64,000 bases of DNA from Bradyrhizobium erythrophlei (GTDB lineage Bacteria > Pseudomonadota > Alphaproteobacteria > Rhizobiales > Xanthobacteraceae), in assembly GCA_900129675.1 (NCBI GenBank), contig FSRD01000003.1, positions 1,054,001 to 1,118,000 on the forward strand, in the 5' to 3' direction. Positions 1 through 8,462 of this stretch are shown in pieces. A program made the translations under genes and the position numbers. The first letter of the stretch is position 1. Each line of letters opens with the position of its first letter. The notes under the pieces were generated by a model. It did not search any database and was not told where the DNA came from. It worked only from the letters and a program-made list of their open reading frames with translations.

Positions 1-364
1 TTCCAACGTTTCACGCTTCCGAACAGCAGCGGACACGCTCCAGCGCGGCATCCCGCAATCGACGCGGCAGTCAGTGGGGCCAGCGGGGGCTGGGGCGCCT
101 CGGCCGGATTTGGCGCATTTGCGGCAGCGCAGCCGGCCGGCCAGGTCGTGCACGAAAGTGGTCGGCGGGTGTTTCAAAGCCGCAAGAGCGACGTCGCTCT
201 GCACCGCGCGCAGCGGATCTCCAGCCAAGCAAGCCGCCGTTGACGGCCTGGTCGATCGTCGGCGACGGGTCGATCGGCTCTGCTCGAGGATGAATGATAC
301 CTGTCCCTGTCGGAAACCTAATCCGGCTGGCAAGTGAGGCCGAATCCCGCAATGTTTCTGGCTT
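1..364. other. No confident gene; possible decayed cysteine-rich fragment
   Basis: I see no gene that I can support here. On the minus strand, positions about 1-180 can be read as a short peptide with a CRKC pair after HPPTTFVHDLAGRLRC, which recalls small cysteine-pair hypothetical proteins of Rhizobiales, but it has no start and runs off the window edge. Treat it as a possible remnant only. Confidence 0.2.
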
Positions 365-522
365 ATGAGAGAAGCTTGCAGCCTGGTCTGGTCGGTGCTG
401 GTCCTATTGTTCCGGTCGCGGGCATCGTTCGGAGCTGAGATCCTGGTCCTTCGTCATCAGCTTAACATCCAGCGACGGCACCTGCCAAAGAGACTGACTT
501 TGAGTGCCATGGATCGCCTGAT
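365..522 (+). pseudogene. N-terminal fragment of an integrase-core (rve) transposase, cut by IS256
   Basis: The frame from the ATG at 365 gives MREACSLVWSVLVLLFRSRA, then EILVLRHQLNIQRR and a MDRL motif, the usual start of rve-type DDE transposases that carry the RWHRAGFR and WGAPRIHGEL motifs. It stops abruptly at 522, where the IS256 element begins. The 8-bp sequence CGCCTGAT at 515-522 recurs at 1955-1962, on the other side of the inserted element, and the coding sense resumes there. The host transposase was already damaged, because the right-hand part is in another frame and has an internal deletion. Confidence 0.7.
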
Positions 523-1954
523 GGCGCCGTCGCGGAGTTGGTAGGAATTAGGGTTGGCGTAGTCTCCGGGGTGATGAACCTCGAATCATCCGGCGTTGAA
601 GCGCCGGACTGGAGACCACGCCATGAACAAGTCTATCACGACGCCTGAATCCTTGCAGCCTGCGACCGAGCTGGCTGTTGATCTTTTCGACAACTGGTTT
701 GACCCGATCGAGACCGAGGTGCGGGCTCGATCGCGGCAGTTCATCGAAGAACTGATCCGGAGCGAACTCGATGCTGCGCTGTCACGGCCGCGTTACGGAC
801 GCAGCCAGATGGCCGGCAATGAAGCAAAAGCTGGCGTCACGGGCCATCGCCACGGCAGCCGGAAGCGGTCGCTGACGGGCACGTTCGGGCCGATCGAGAT
901 CGCGGTGCCGCGGGCCCGGCTGACCACGTCCGAGGGCGGGACTGCGGAATGGAAGAGCCAAGCACTGCGGGCGTATCAGCGGCGCACGCTTGCCGCCGAC
1001 GCGCTGATCGCGGGCAGCTATCTGGCCGGCACCAATACGCGGCGGGTGCGTCGCGCGCTGGCGGCCCTGTTCGGCGGGACGGTCGGCAAGGACACGGTGA
1101 GCCGGACCTGGCGCAAGGTGAAGAGCGACTGGGACGCCTGGAACAGCCGTTCGCTGGCCGACGAGCCGATCGTACGACTGATCCTCGACGGCACCGTCGT
1201 GCGCGTCCGGCTCGACCGCAAGGCGACCTCGATCTCGCTGCTCGTGGTGCTTGGCGTGCGCGCCGATGGCCAGAAAGTGCTGATCGCGATCAGGAGCATG
1301 GGCGGCGAGAGCGCCGAAGCCTGGCGCACGGTGCTCGGCGATCTCATCAAGCGCGGGCTCAGGCGTCCCGAGTTTCTCATCGTCGATGGCGCGCCGGGGC
1401 TCGACAAGGCCATTGCCGCGGTCTGGGACGGAGTGCTGGTGCAGCGCTGCACCGTCCACAAGCACAGAAACCTGCTCGCCCATGCCCCAGAGCGCCTGCA
1501 TGAGGAGATCACCGCCGACTACAACGACATGATCTATGCGACGACCCCCGAGGAGATCGCAACTCGCCGCAAGGCCTTCATCCGCAAATGGCGGTTGAAG
1601 CATCGCGCCGTTGCCGACAGCCTGGAGGAAGCGGGAGATCGTTTGTTCACCTTCGCGCGCCTGCCGCCGAGCCAATGGCGCAGCCTCCGCACGACCAATG
1701 CGATCGAGCGCCTGCACGAAGAATTCAAGCGGCGGATCAAAACCCAAACCGTGCTGCCGTCAGCAGACACCGCCGCGATGATGTTCTGGGCGCTGCTCGC
1801 CTCGGGACAGATCAGTATGCGAAAGGTCGATGGCTGGCAGACCCTCGCCACAAAACCCAGCGATCAACCGATTGACCTCGCCGCCTGAACCGATACTTTC
1901 ATGTTACCCGGAGAATGCGCCTCAGCGAATCCCAACCACATTCCGGACGGCACC
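523..1954 (+). mobile_element. IS256-family insertion sequence, 1432 bp, with 8-bp target duplication
   Basis: The element starts GGCGCCGTCGCGGAG at 523 and ends so that its reverse complement starts GGTGCCGTCCGGAAT; the outer 25 bp match at 18 positions, giving imperfect terminal inverted repeats. Both flanks carry CGCCTGAT (515-522 and 1955-1962), the 8-bp duplication expected for IS256 transposition. It contains one intact transposase gene. Because the termini, the duplication and the gene are all intact, this copy may still be mobile. It is inserted inside an older, degenerate rve-type transposase. Confidence 0.85.
623..1888 (+). CDS. IS256-family (mutator-type) transposase
   Basis: This 421-residue protein would cut and rejoin the ends of its own IS element. 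Mutator/IS256 transposases use a DDE triad; candidates visible here are the Asp in LILDGT, the Asp in FLIVDGAPG, and the Glu in TTNAIERLHEEFKRR. The RCTVHKHRNLL stretch after the second Asp is a family signature. I chose the ATG at 623 rather than an upstream TTG at 596, because it gives the usual MNKSITTPE-type N-terminus. Length fits the family (about 400-430 residues). It lies between clear terminal inverted repeats and has no frameshift, so it is probably functional. Confidence 0.92.
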   Translation: MNKSITTPESLQPATELAVDLFDNWFDPIETEVRARSRQFIEELIRSELDAALSRPRYGRSQMAGNEAKAGVTGHRHGSRKRSLTGTFGPIEIAVPRARLTTSEGGTAEWKSQALRAYQRRTLAADALIAGSYLAGTNTRRVRRALAALFGGTVGKDTVSRTWRKVKSDWDAWNSRSLADEPIVRLILDGTVVRVRLDRKATSISLLVVLGVRADGQKVLIAIRSMGGESAEAWRTVLGDLIKRGLRRPEFLIVDGAPGLDKAIAAVWDGVLVQRCTVHKHRNLLAHAPERLHEEITADYNDMIYATTPEEIATRRKAFIRKWRLKHRAVADSLEEAGDRLFTFARLPPSQWRSLRTTNAIERLHEEFKRRIKTQTVLPSADTAAMMFWALLASGQISMRKVDGWQTLATKPSDQPIDLAA

Positions 1955-1962
1955 CGCCTGAT

Positions 1963-2420
1963 CTTGTTGGGCTGTCTCGTTTGGCGCCAAGTACCCTCAA
2001 TGCGCTAACGATTGTGAAGCCGAAGACTGTCGTCCGTTGGCATCGTGCCGGGTTCAGATCGTACTGGCGCTGGAAATCACGACCTTGTTCCAGCCGACCG
2101 ACAGTTGCGGTCGAAATACGACGGCTGATCCGCGAGAGATGAGCATTGCCAATCTGCTGTGGGGAGCGCCTCGGATCCATGGCGAGTTGCTTAAGCTCGG
2201 CATCGAGATCGGCCAGACCAGCGTCGCCAAATATATGGTCAGGCGGAGACACCCGCCGTCGCAAGGCTGGAGAACCTTTATCCGTAATCACGCTGATGGG
2301 ATCGTTGCGATGGATATGTTCGTCGTGCCGACAATCTCGTTTCGCCTGCTCTATGGATTGCATTCTTTGTCGCCCAATCTTAGGCGGACTCCACCACCGA
2401 TACGCCCGGAGTTAATTTAC
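1963..2420 (+). pseudogene. Right-hand remnant of the interrupted rve transposase
   Basis: Recognisable pieces are RLAPSTLNALTIVKPKTVVRWHRAGFRSYWRWKSR in one frame up to about 2142, then WGAPRIHGELLKLGIEIGQT, KYMVRRRHPPSQGWRTF and MDMFVVPTISFRLLYGL in the next frame to about 2355. The sense then jumps directly to the terminal motif ILGGLHHRYARS, so roughly the catalytic C-terminal half has been deleted. At least one frameshift plus this deletion make it non-functional. It is the partner of the fragment at 365-522. Confidence 0.7.
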
Positions 2421-2858
2421 GACAGGCACAGGGGCGTCAGCTTCGGGGCCGGACTCACTAGGGACGGCGCACGATCGTTTTGTGCAGGACACTCCTCCCT
2501 TTGCAGGCTCGACTCAATCGCCATTTTGTGTCGGCACAGTTGGGTGCTGGTCTCGAATACCTTCGCGCCGAATTGGTCGGTTGGTGTCGAGGTCGACCAC
2601 AGGCACTCGCACCGTCAATCTAACCGCACCGGGCGGTGCCCTTCAAAAGCGAGCGCAATCCGTCGATATAGTTTGGTTCGCCTGAACTAGCGGTTCGGCG
2701 GCTACGGCGTTTCGGTGTCCGCTAGCTCAAGCCTCGGCATTTTCCGGGCCTTTGTTTCACGCGATATGCGAGATTCATCGTGTGCAGGTCCCGGCGGCGT
2801 TAGCACCACAACAGGCGGCTTGGCACCAGTGACCGATTCAGGCTACCGGAGACGTAGC
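2421..2858. other. 438 bp without a supported gene
   Basis: Short open frames exist (for example 2482-2685 on the plus strand), but none has a ribosome binding site, recognisable motif or codon pattern like the neighbours. This looks like residual mobile-element DNA between the decayed transposase and the leftward HPP operon, whose end lies at 2859. I see no clear terminator hairpin. Confidence 0.4.
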
Positions 2859-3347
2859 TCATAATGGGGCGGGGTATCGTGGCCAACTGCTGACCAAGCG
2901 GCTCAGCACCGCGCAAGAGATCACCGCGGCAAGCATAAATGGTAGCACGACCAGAATCGCAAACCATGCTCCACAATGCAACAGAGCAGGACACATCGCC
3001 AGAGCGACTCCTGGCGGATGAAAGACTCGCAGCAAGGGCAGCATGATCATCGCAGTAAGCGCCGCCACCAATGCTACGCTGGGACCGAAGCCAAGGAGCG
3101 CGCTGAGTAGGGTGCCGATCGCCGTGCCAAGGAGCGAGCCGCACACCACTGCGATGGGTTGGGCGATTGAGACACTCGGCTGATAGACCAGAATCGTTAG
3201 TGTCGCCGCGAAAGGTGGGATTAGGAAGAGTCCGCCATCTCGGAAATCGAGCCAGGTCAAAGTGCCGAGCAGCACAGCCATCCAGAGGCAGCCGAGCATA
3301 TCTGGGCGATGCAGCGTGCACCAAGACTTGAGCATACGGCCGGGCAT
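2859..3347 (-). CDS. HPP family integral membrane protein
   Basis: The 162-residue protein has about five hydrophobic segments (roughly 18-35, 39-55, 65-87, 91-108, 122-147) and the motif FHPPGVALA at about 109-117, the signature that names the HPP family. Such proteins sit in the inner membrane; one studied cyanobacterial relative has been linked to nitrite transport, but the role in proteobacteria is not settled. The ATG at 3347 lies 7 bases after the stop of the upstream CxxC protein, with AGGTG as a likely ribosome binding site, so it is the last gene of a leftward operon with the multicopper oxidase. Confidence 0.8.
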   Translation of the reverse strand: MPGRMLKSWCTLHRPDMLGCLWMAVLLGTLTWLDFRDGGLFLIPPFAATLTILVYQPSVSIAQPIAVVCGSLLGTAIGTLLSALLGFGPSVALVAALTAMIMLPLLRVFHPPGVALAMCPALLHCGAWFAILVVLPFMLAAVISCAVLSRLVSSWPRYPAPL

Positions 3348-3353
3348 CCGGGT

Positions 3354-3740
3354 TCACCTAGCAGATTGGCCGATGGAATCCGGCTCGCGCGGCGAGGCAG
3401 CGCTCGGATATTCGTTGAACGCATCCATCACACGTGCGGAGTAGACAAGCGCAGCCCCGGCGTTGACGGTCGTGGCGACTCCTAGAGCTTCCGCAATCTC
3501 TTCCTTGGTCGCGCCGCGTTTGATTGCGGCCTCGGTATGCACCGTAATGCAACCGTCGCAACGCAAGGTGACGGCCACCGCGAGAGCGATGAGCTCGCGG
3601 ACTTTCGCGCCAAGCAGATCCGTCTTTTGGCCAGCCGCACCGAGGGCCAAATATCCCTTGATTGTGTCAGGGCTGAGCTGACCGATTTCTTTCACGCCGG
3701 CCGCCAGTTGTTTGCGATAATCGTTCCAATCGAGCATCAT
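3354..3740 (-). CDS. Carboxymuconolactone decarboxylase-like (AhpD-fold) protein with CxxC
   Basis: The 128-residue protein carries CDGCITVHTEAA (Cys61, Cys64, His68), the redox or catalytic motif of AhpD/CMD-family proteins, followed by the family pattern RGATKEEIAEALGVA. AhpD-fold proteins with CxxC plus His act as thiol reductants or peroxidase partners; true decarboxylases of this family usually lack the CxxC pair, so a redox role is more likely. Of two adjacent ATGs I chose 3740, which has GAAGG eight bases upstream. It lies 65 bp after the multicopper oxidase and 7 bp before the HPP gene, suggesting one transcript and possibly a shared role in oxidative or metal stress. Confidence 0.85.
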   Translation of the reverse strand: MMLDWNDYRKQLAAGVKEIGQLSPDTIKGYLALGAAGQKTDLLGAKVRELIALAVAVTLRCDGCITVHTEAAIKRGATKEEIAEALGVATTVNAGAALVYSARVMDAFNEYPSAASPREPDSIGQSAR

Positions 3741-3805
3741 GTCGGTATCCTTCACATCGAACAGTTCGCGAAGACCTTTGACGGTATGGAGACGGAAGCG
3801 GATCG

Positions 3806-5326
3806 TCAAATGACGATTCCCTGATATCTGAACTCCGTCATCATGCCGGTGACCGTGTGGTAGAGATTGTGACAGTGCAACGGCCATCGTCCCGGATTGT
3901 CGGCGTCGAAAGCAATCCGGACGCGGGCCATCGGCATCACCAGAACTGTGTCGCGCACTGCCCCCTGGATCGGTCGCCCATCAATTGCGATCACCTGGAA
4001 CGAGTGGCCGTGCAGATGGATCGGATGCGCCATCATGGTGCGGTTGACCAGATCGATCTCGACGCGTTGTCCATTTGTCAGCATGAGCGGCGAGACCTGC
4101 GGCCAATACTCGCCGTTCATGGACCAAGCGTAGGGTTTCATTCCGCCGCCGAGAACGATGGTGTGAACGATATCCGCGGAGCGTGGCGGCAGCGGCTCCA
4201 CTGCCATAAGCCGGGCCTCCAGCGACAGGTCGACCGGCGGCGCGACTTCTGCGCTCTCGGCGATCCGCAAAATAGGCGCATCTGCCGTAGCGAGAACGAT
4301 TCCGGTCTGCCGGCCTCCGCCCTCTAGACGGGCAAGGATCGGAAACGCCCCGGCCCGCGGCAAATCGATCAGGATGTCAAGGCGCTGGGCCATGGCGAGT
4401 GGGAAGCGGTTACCCGGCACTGGATGTACGGGATGGCCGTCGGTCGCGACCACGCGGCCGACGAGGTCACCAAGGTCGACCCAAAACTGACTTGAGGACG
4501 CTCCGTTAATGACCCGGAGGCGGATGTGACCGTCGCGTTCGACGCGCACGATCTGCGGATCGGCGAGGGTTCGATCGTTCGCAAGGAAGGCTTCGTAGTG
4601 AACATCGTTCAGATCCATGTGCATTTGTATGCCGCCCGGTCCTGACATGGGCGTTCCCGGCATGGCCATACGCTGCACTCGGGCAGCCGTGCCCACGATG
4701 CGCGGTTCAGGCACATTGGCATCGCCCTTGTCAGCTGGGATTTCCTCGGTCTTTTGCGCCATGGCCTGTGCAGCGGCTACGCTCGTGCCGGTGAGACCGG
4801 CGAGCACTTCCTCCGGTGTTCGGAAGGTGAAGTCGTGCAGCATCAGGACGACGTCCTCTCGGTCCTCGCGAAGCTCGGCGGCGCTATGGACGATGAGGGG
4901 CGCGGTCATCAGGCTCTGCTCCTGCATGTCGTGATGCGAGTGCATCCAGTACGTGCCGGAAATCGGAGCATAGTCGTAAGATTGAACAGCGCCGTTTGTG
5001 ATCGGCGGGGTCTGCGGCCAAGGGAAACCGTCCTGGGTCCAGGGTGGTAGCTGCCCATGCCAGTGGACAAGGGCGCGTGTGCCGGTTTCGTTGACGAGCT
5101 CCACGCGGAAGCGTTCGCCCGCAGCAAGGCGAATGCCGGATCGCCCGTCGGGACCTGTCAGTCCGAAGACCTTGGCTGGTCGGCCGTTCACCTCCAGCAT
5201 GCGCGTTCCCGCGACGAGACGCTTGGGAGCAGGCGGAGTCCCGCGCGCGGATTCGGGCAAGATGGGCAGTACGCCGGCAGCAAGCGCAGTGCGCAGAAAT
5301 CGGCGGCGAGAGAAGGGCTTGCTCAT
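3806..5326 (-). CDS. Tat-exported multicopper oxidase
   Basis: The 506-residue protein starts MSKPFSRRRFLRTALAAG, a twin-arginine signal followed by a hydrophobic stretch, so it should be folded in the cytoplasm and exported. Copper ligand motifs are all present: HWHG (about 88-91), HSHHDMQ (129-135), HPIHLHGHSF (434-443) and HCHNLYHTVTGMM (484-496); the Met at the end fits an axial type-1 ligand. A methionine-rich stretch lies near 215-240 (MAMPGTPMSGPGGIQMHM), as in copper-handling oxidases such as CueO or CopA. It could oxidise Cu(I) or other small substrates in the periplasm. Its ATG overlaps the stop of the upstream 104-residue protein by 4 bp. Confidence 0.92.
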   Translation of the reverse strand: MSKPFSRRRFLRTALAAGVLPILPESARGTPPAPKRLVAGTRMLEVNGRPAKVFGLTGPDGRSGIRLAAGERFRVELVNETGTRALVHWHGQLPPWTQDGFPWPQTPPITNGAVQSYDYAPISGTYWMHSHHDMQEQSLMTAPLIVHSAAELREDREDVVLMLHDFTFRTPEEVLAGLTGTSVAAAQAMAQKTEEIPADKGDANVPEPRIVGTAARVQRMAMPGTPMSGPGGIQMHMDLNDVHYEAFLANDRTLADPQIVRVERDGHIRLRVINGASSSQFWVDLGDLVGRVVATDGHPVHPVPGNRFPLAMAQRLDILIDLPRAGAFPILARLEGGGRQTGIVLATADAPILRIAESAEVAPPVDLSLEARLMAVEPLPPRSADIVHTIVLGGGMKPYAWSMNGEYWPQVSPLMLTNGQRVEIDLVNRTMMAHPIHLHGHSFQVIAIDGRPIQGAVRDTVLVMPMARVRIAFDADNPGRWPLHCHNLYHTVTGMMTEFRYQGIVI

Positions 5327-5637
5327 GAGCTGGCTCCGTCATCGTCGGCGCGGGGACGACTGGAGAACAGCAGCAACACCAGTCCAATGCTCAAGCCCCA
5401 GGTCGCGACGACGTCGATCACGTGCGCGACATAACCTTGTCGATCCACGCTGCTATCTACGATCTCATTAGAGATGGGGGCGCGGGTCGCGATTGCGACG
5501 ACGCACAACGCGAGCAGCGTGGCGGCAGCAATCACATCCTGGCTGCGGGACGATCCGGCGCGTCTCGCGAAAAGCTTGCCGCAGTCCAGTTCCCTTGTGA
5601 TTTTGCGATAGTGAACGAAGTTAGGATCAAGTTTCAT
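5323..5637 (-). CDS. Small two-helix membrane protein, first gene of the multicopper oxidase operon
   Basis: The 104-residue protein has a charged N-terminus of about 30 residues, then hydrophobic segments at about 34-52 (VIAAATLLALCVVAIAT) and 74-92 (HVIDVVATWGLSIGLVLLLF). The region between them should face the periplasm. I do not recognise a family. Its stop codon overlaps the start of the multicopper oxidase (ATGA), so the two are translationally coupled and it may help membrane anchoring or assembly of the oxidase. That is inference from position only. Confidence 0.65.
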   Translation of the reverse strand: MKLDPNFVHYRKITRELDCGKLFARRAGSSRSQDVIAAATLLALCVVAIATRAPISNEIVDSSVDRQGYVAHVIDVVATWGLSIGLVLLLFSSRPRADDDGASS

Positions 5638-5898
5638 GGCGGTTCATCTTGAAGCAGCGGCTACGTTGGATGTAGACCGCACCTTCTTCCAGTGACGATC
5701 TTCACGGCCGCCTGTTGCTCGTTCAGAAGGTAGACACTGGGTGTTTTTGAAACCAATAAATCTTTTGATAAGATCAATCGTGCATCGCGATCCTGGATTG
5801 GAGCGACATCGTACGGATAGGATTGCGCCGATCTGATAGGACAGCTGAATCGGTCGGTTGGATTTCGCCTTGGCGCGAGATAGACAGTGCGCACAAGA
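5638..5898. promoter_or_regulatory. Upstream region of the multicopper oxidase operon, with a TTGAT palindrome
   Basis: This 261-bp gap lies between the 3' end of the MocR gene and the leftward operon start. At 5765-5777 it contains TTGATAAGATCAA, a perfect inverted repeat of TTGAT around a 3-base spacer. The Fnr/FixK consensus has a 4-base spacer, so this is a near match only. The position, about 130 bp upstream of the first start codon, is compatible with an operator. Confidence 0.3.
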
Positions 5899-7275
5899 CT
5901 ATACGATCTGAAGAGACGCGACAGACGACCTCATCGCCGCGGCTAGAAACTGCAGCGCCGTGGCGAGTTCGGCGCGATTACGCGCCGCCCCGAGCGAGAC
6001 GCGAACGGCATGAGAGGACGTATCACCCACCGCAAATGTATCTTCGCCGACCAGAGCCATCCCGTGGCGGGCAACATGAGACAAAAAGTCCCTGCTGTTC
6101 CAGTGCCGGGGCAAGGACAGCCAAAGATGATGACTATTTGGCTGCGTCGCGAAAGGCAGTCCTTTCAAGAATTTCGCGGCCAGCTTCTGCCTGCCCGCGG
6201 CTTCGTTGCGCACCGCGTGAATGATTTGGTTTGCAACGCCAGATCGAAGCCAATGCGTGACAAGTGCCACCATCAGCGGGGCTGGCATCAGCGTCGTGGC
6301 TTGAAGGTTGCTCCGCAGCGTCGATTCCGAGGCCGCGTCGGGAACCAGGAGATAGGAGACTCTCAGTGCGGGAGCGATGCATTTCGACAAGCCGACAGCG
6401 AGATAAGTGCGCTCGGAAATGAGGTTCGCGATTGGCGAGGCCGCCGGCTCCAGCATACCGTAGGCGTCATCTTCGATCAGGAACGTCCCGGCCTTGCGAA
6501 TGATCCCTGCAATAGCCCTTCGGCGTTCGGGGCTCAGCGTCGCCGTCGTCGGATTGTGCAGCGTGGGAGTTAGATAAACCGCTTTCGGATTGTGTTGTTC
6601 GCACGCAAGCCGCAGTGCATCCGGCTGAACTCCTTCGGCATCCATGGAAACACCGACAAGGCGGACCCGAAGCTTTTCGGCGGCGGCCTTTAATCCAGGG
6701 AAAGTGAAGGCTTCGGTGAGCACCACGTCACCGGGTGCCGTGAGTGCGAGAAGCGCATTGAACAAAATGGCTTGATTCCCGGGGTAGATGATCAAGCGGT
6801 CGGCGCTAACGTTTGGCACCCGCGTACGAAGCCACTTGGCAGCCACCTCCCGTTCTTCGTCGCTGCCACCCGGACTCGTGTAGTTAAGGTAAGCGCTGAA
6901 ACTCGATTGATCCTGGATGGATTTGAGGCCCCGCGCGATGCGCATGTCGAGGTCCGCCTCCAAGGGCTGCGGCGGCACGTTCATCGAGAGATCGACTTTG
7001 ATCTGAAACGCGATGCCCGCCGGCGCCCGCGCCGAAGTTTCCGAGACGAACGTGCCGCGTCCCACGCGCGCATCAAGGAGCCCGCGCCGCCGGGCTTCAC
7101 CATACGCCCGTGTGATCGTCGTGAGATCGAGCTTGAGCGTTGCCGCGAGCGCTCGGTGCGTCGGCATCTGTTGGCCACGGTGGAGACGGCCGCTCGCGAT
7201 GTCGGCCGCCAACGCGTCAACAATCCGCAGGTAGACCGGCCCTTGCCACTCGGAGATTGTAGGGATCCAATCCAT
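5899..7275 (-). CDS. MocR-type transcriptional regulator (GntR HTH plus aminotransferase-like domain)
   Basis: The 458-residue protein has an N-terminal GntR winged helix (about 10-80, with QMPTHRALAATLKLDLTTITRAY) joined to a fold-type-I PLP-binding domain. The PLP lysine is probably Lys298 in VGLSKCIAPALR, and LIEDDAYG (about 266-273) and TLHNPTTAT match aminotransferase cofactor-site motifs. MocR proteins sense PLP or amino-group ligands and control neighbouring genes. It is transcribed divergently from the DUF983 gene and lies upstream of the leftward multicopper oxidase operon, so either could be its target. Confidence 0.9.
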   Translation of the reverse strand: MDWIPTISEWQGPVYLRIVDALAADIASGRLHRGQQMPTHRALAATLKLDLTTITRAYGEARRRGLLDARVGRGTFVSETSARAPAGIAFQIKVDLSMNVPPQPLEADLDMRIARGLKSIQDQSSFSAYLNYTSPGGSDEEREVAAKWLRTRVPNVSADRLIIYPGNQAILFNALLALTAPGDVVLTEAFTFPGLKAAAEKLRVRLVGVSMDAEGVQPDALRLACEQHNPKAVYLTPTLHNPTTATLSPERRRAIAGIIRKAGTFLIEDDAYGMLEPAASPIANLISERTYLAVGLSKCIAPALRVSYLLVPDAASESTLRSNLQATTLMPAPLMVALVTHWLRSGVANQIIHAVRNEAAGRQKLAAKFLKGLPFATQPNSHHLWLSLPRHWNSRDFLSHVARHGMALVGEDTFAVGDTSSHAVRVSLGAARNRAELATALQFLAAAMRSSVASLQIV

Positions 7276-7312
7276 ACAAATTACCCAGCATTGCCTTTCG
7301 ATTGTAGGTCCC
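7255..7312. promoter_or_regulatory. Possible operator: direct repeat GATTGTAGG between divergent genes
   Basis: GATTGTAGGG at about 7255 and GATTGTAGGT at about 7301 form a same-orientation repeat about 46 bp apart, spanning the MocR start codon (7275) and the start region of the rightward genes. MocR regulators commonly bind direct repeats in their own divergent promoter. Whether these repeats are used is inference. Confidence 0.3.
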
Positions 7313-7351
7313 GTTGTGCATATTGCATGGACGCTGTCAAGGAGTAGGGCA

Positions 7352-7789
7352 ATGAGAGCCTCACAACAGTCAGTTTCACTCGCGCAGGGTATGTGGCGCG
7401 GCTTCCGGATGCGATGTCCACGTTGCGGCCAGGGAGCTTTGTTCAGGCGCTTCCTGAAGGTCGCGGACCATTGTCCGAACTGCGACGAGGAATTGTTTCA
7501 CCACTGCGCCGATGATTTTCCGGCCTACCTGGTCATCGCCGCGGTGGGCCACGTCATCGTTCCTGCCATTCTGGTCGTCGAGACGGCCTACGCGCCGGCG
7601 TTATGGCTTCAGCTATTCATATGGCTGCCCATCACTACACTGAGCGCACTCGCATTGTTGCAGCCAACCAAAGGAGCCATCGTCGGTTTGCAATGGCAGC
7701 TTGGAATGCACGGATTCGACGCGTCGAAACGCCGGCGCCTGGTCCCAAGCCAATCCAGGATTTCATGTGACGATCTTGCTGTGGGCTAA
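7352..7789 (+). CDS. DUF983 family zinc-ribbon membrane protein
   Basis: The 145-residue protein begins with two cysteine pairs, CPRCGQG and CPNCDEE, forming a zinc ribbon, then FADDFPAYLV-like sequence (here HHCADDFPAYLVIAAVGH) and two hydrophobic segments (about 60-80 and 88-105). This order defines DUF983, a group often encoded near heme or cytochrome oxidase genes. I chose the ATG at 7352 because AAGGAG lies 8 bases upstream; an in-frame ATG at 7316 lacks one. Its position before hemA and the bd oxidase genes fits a link to respiratory enzyme assembly, but the function is unknown. Confidence 0.82.
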   Translation: MRASQQSVSLAQGMWRGFRMRCPRCGQGALFRRFLKVADHCPNCDEELFHHCADDFPAYLVIAAVGHVIVPAILVVETAYAPALWLQLFIWLPITTLSALALLQPTKGAIVGLQWQLGMHGFDASKRRRLVPSQSRISCDDLAVG

Positions 7790-7809
7790 ACGGAGTGAAG
7801 GAGAACTCG

Positions 7810-8370
7810 ATGATCAGCAACAACGCGCTCGAAATCCGCTCGGCCCCGTCTCGATTCTCAAGGACAGAGGCCCTCCCGATGAATATGAACCCGGCGAGTG
7901 TCGTCGCCGTCGCCGAGTTGCTCGCCAGACTGGTGGAGCTTCTGCGGTCGTCCACCGAAAGCCGAGACACGGTCCTGAGCGTCGGCCCGCTGCAACTCGA
8001 TCTTATGACGCGCACCGCCAGGCGCGGGGAGCGTACGATTGATCTCCTGCCGCGTGAGTTCCTTCTGGCCAAATATATGATGCGGCGCCAAGGCCAAGTG
8101 CTGACGAGAGCAATGCTCTTTAGGGAAGTCTGGAACTACAAGTTCATTCCCAAATCCAATCTCGTGGACGTTCACGTGGGACGACTGCGTCGTAAGATCG
8201 ACCAAACCGACGAGTGGCCGATGATCTGCACCATTCGCGGGCAGGGATTTATGCTGCGAGCGCCTCAGCTGGCGGCGATGCAATGCCGAACCCATCATCG
8301 GACTGCTGCTGGCGATCGGCGTTACGGTCTTACAGCCTCCGCTTCCGAGCGAGCTCAGCACGTTGCTTGA
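7810..8370 (+). CDS. OmpR/PhoB-type winged-helix DNA-binding protein without a receiver domain
   Basis: The 186-residue protein contains a complete C-terminal effector domain of OmpR-type regulators at about 65-160: LSVGPLQLDLMTRTARR, LLPREFLLAKYMMR, VLTRAMLFREVW, VDVHVGRLRRKID and TIRGQGFML. The usual N-terminal phospho-acceptor domain is absent; the first 55 residues are unlike a receiver. It must therefore be regulated in another way or act constitutively. The start at 7810 follows AAGGAG. It sits 92 bp before hemA and could be the local regulator of the heme/bd oxidase genes. Confidence 0.85.
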   Translation: MISNNALEIRSAPSRFSRTEALPMNMNPASVVAVAELLARLVELLRSSTESRDTVLSVGPLQLDLMTRTARRGERTIDLLPREFLLAKYMMRRQGQVLTRAMLFREVWNYKFIPKSNLVDVHVGRLRRKIDQTDEWPMICTIRGQGFMLRAPQLAAMQCRTHHRTAAGDRRYGLTASASERAQHVA

Positions 8371-8462
8371 ATGCGCTCGGTAACGATCGGCCAACGACGA
8401 ATCAGCTGATGATTTCCAGCGACCTTGGCAACCTACGGGACAACTGACAGGCCTTATCAGAG

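Noticed and set aside
782..1747. Long minus-strand open frame opposite the IS256 transposase
   Set aside because: It mirrors the codon structure of the transposase on the other strand and has no recognisable motif or ribosome binding site.
5661..5894. 77-codon minus frame between the MocR gene and the multicopper oxidase operon
   Set aside because: No ribosome binding site or motif; it covers the probable promoter region of the operon.
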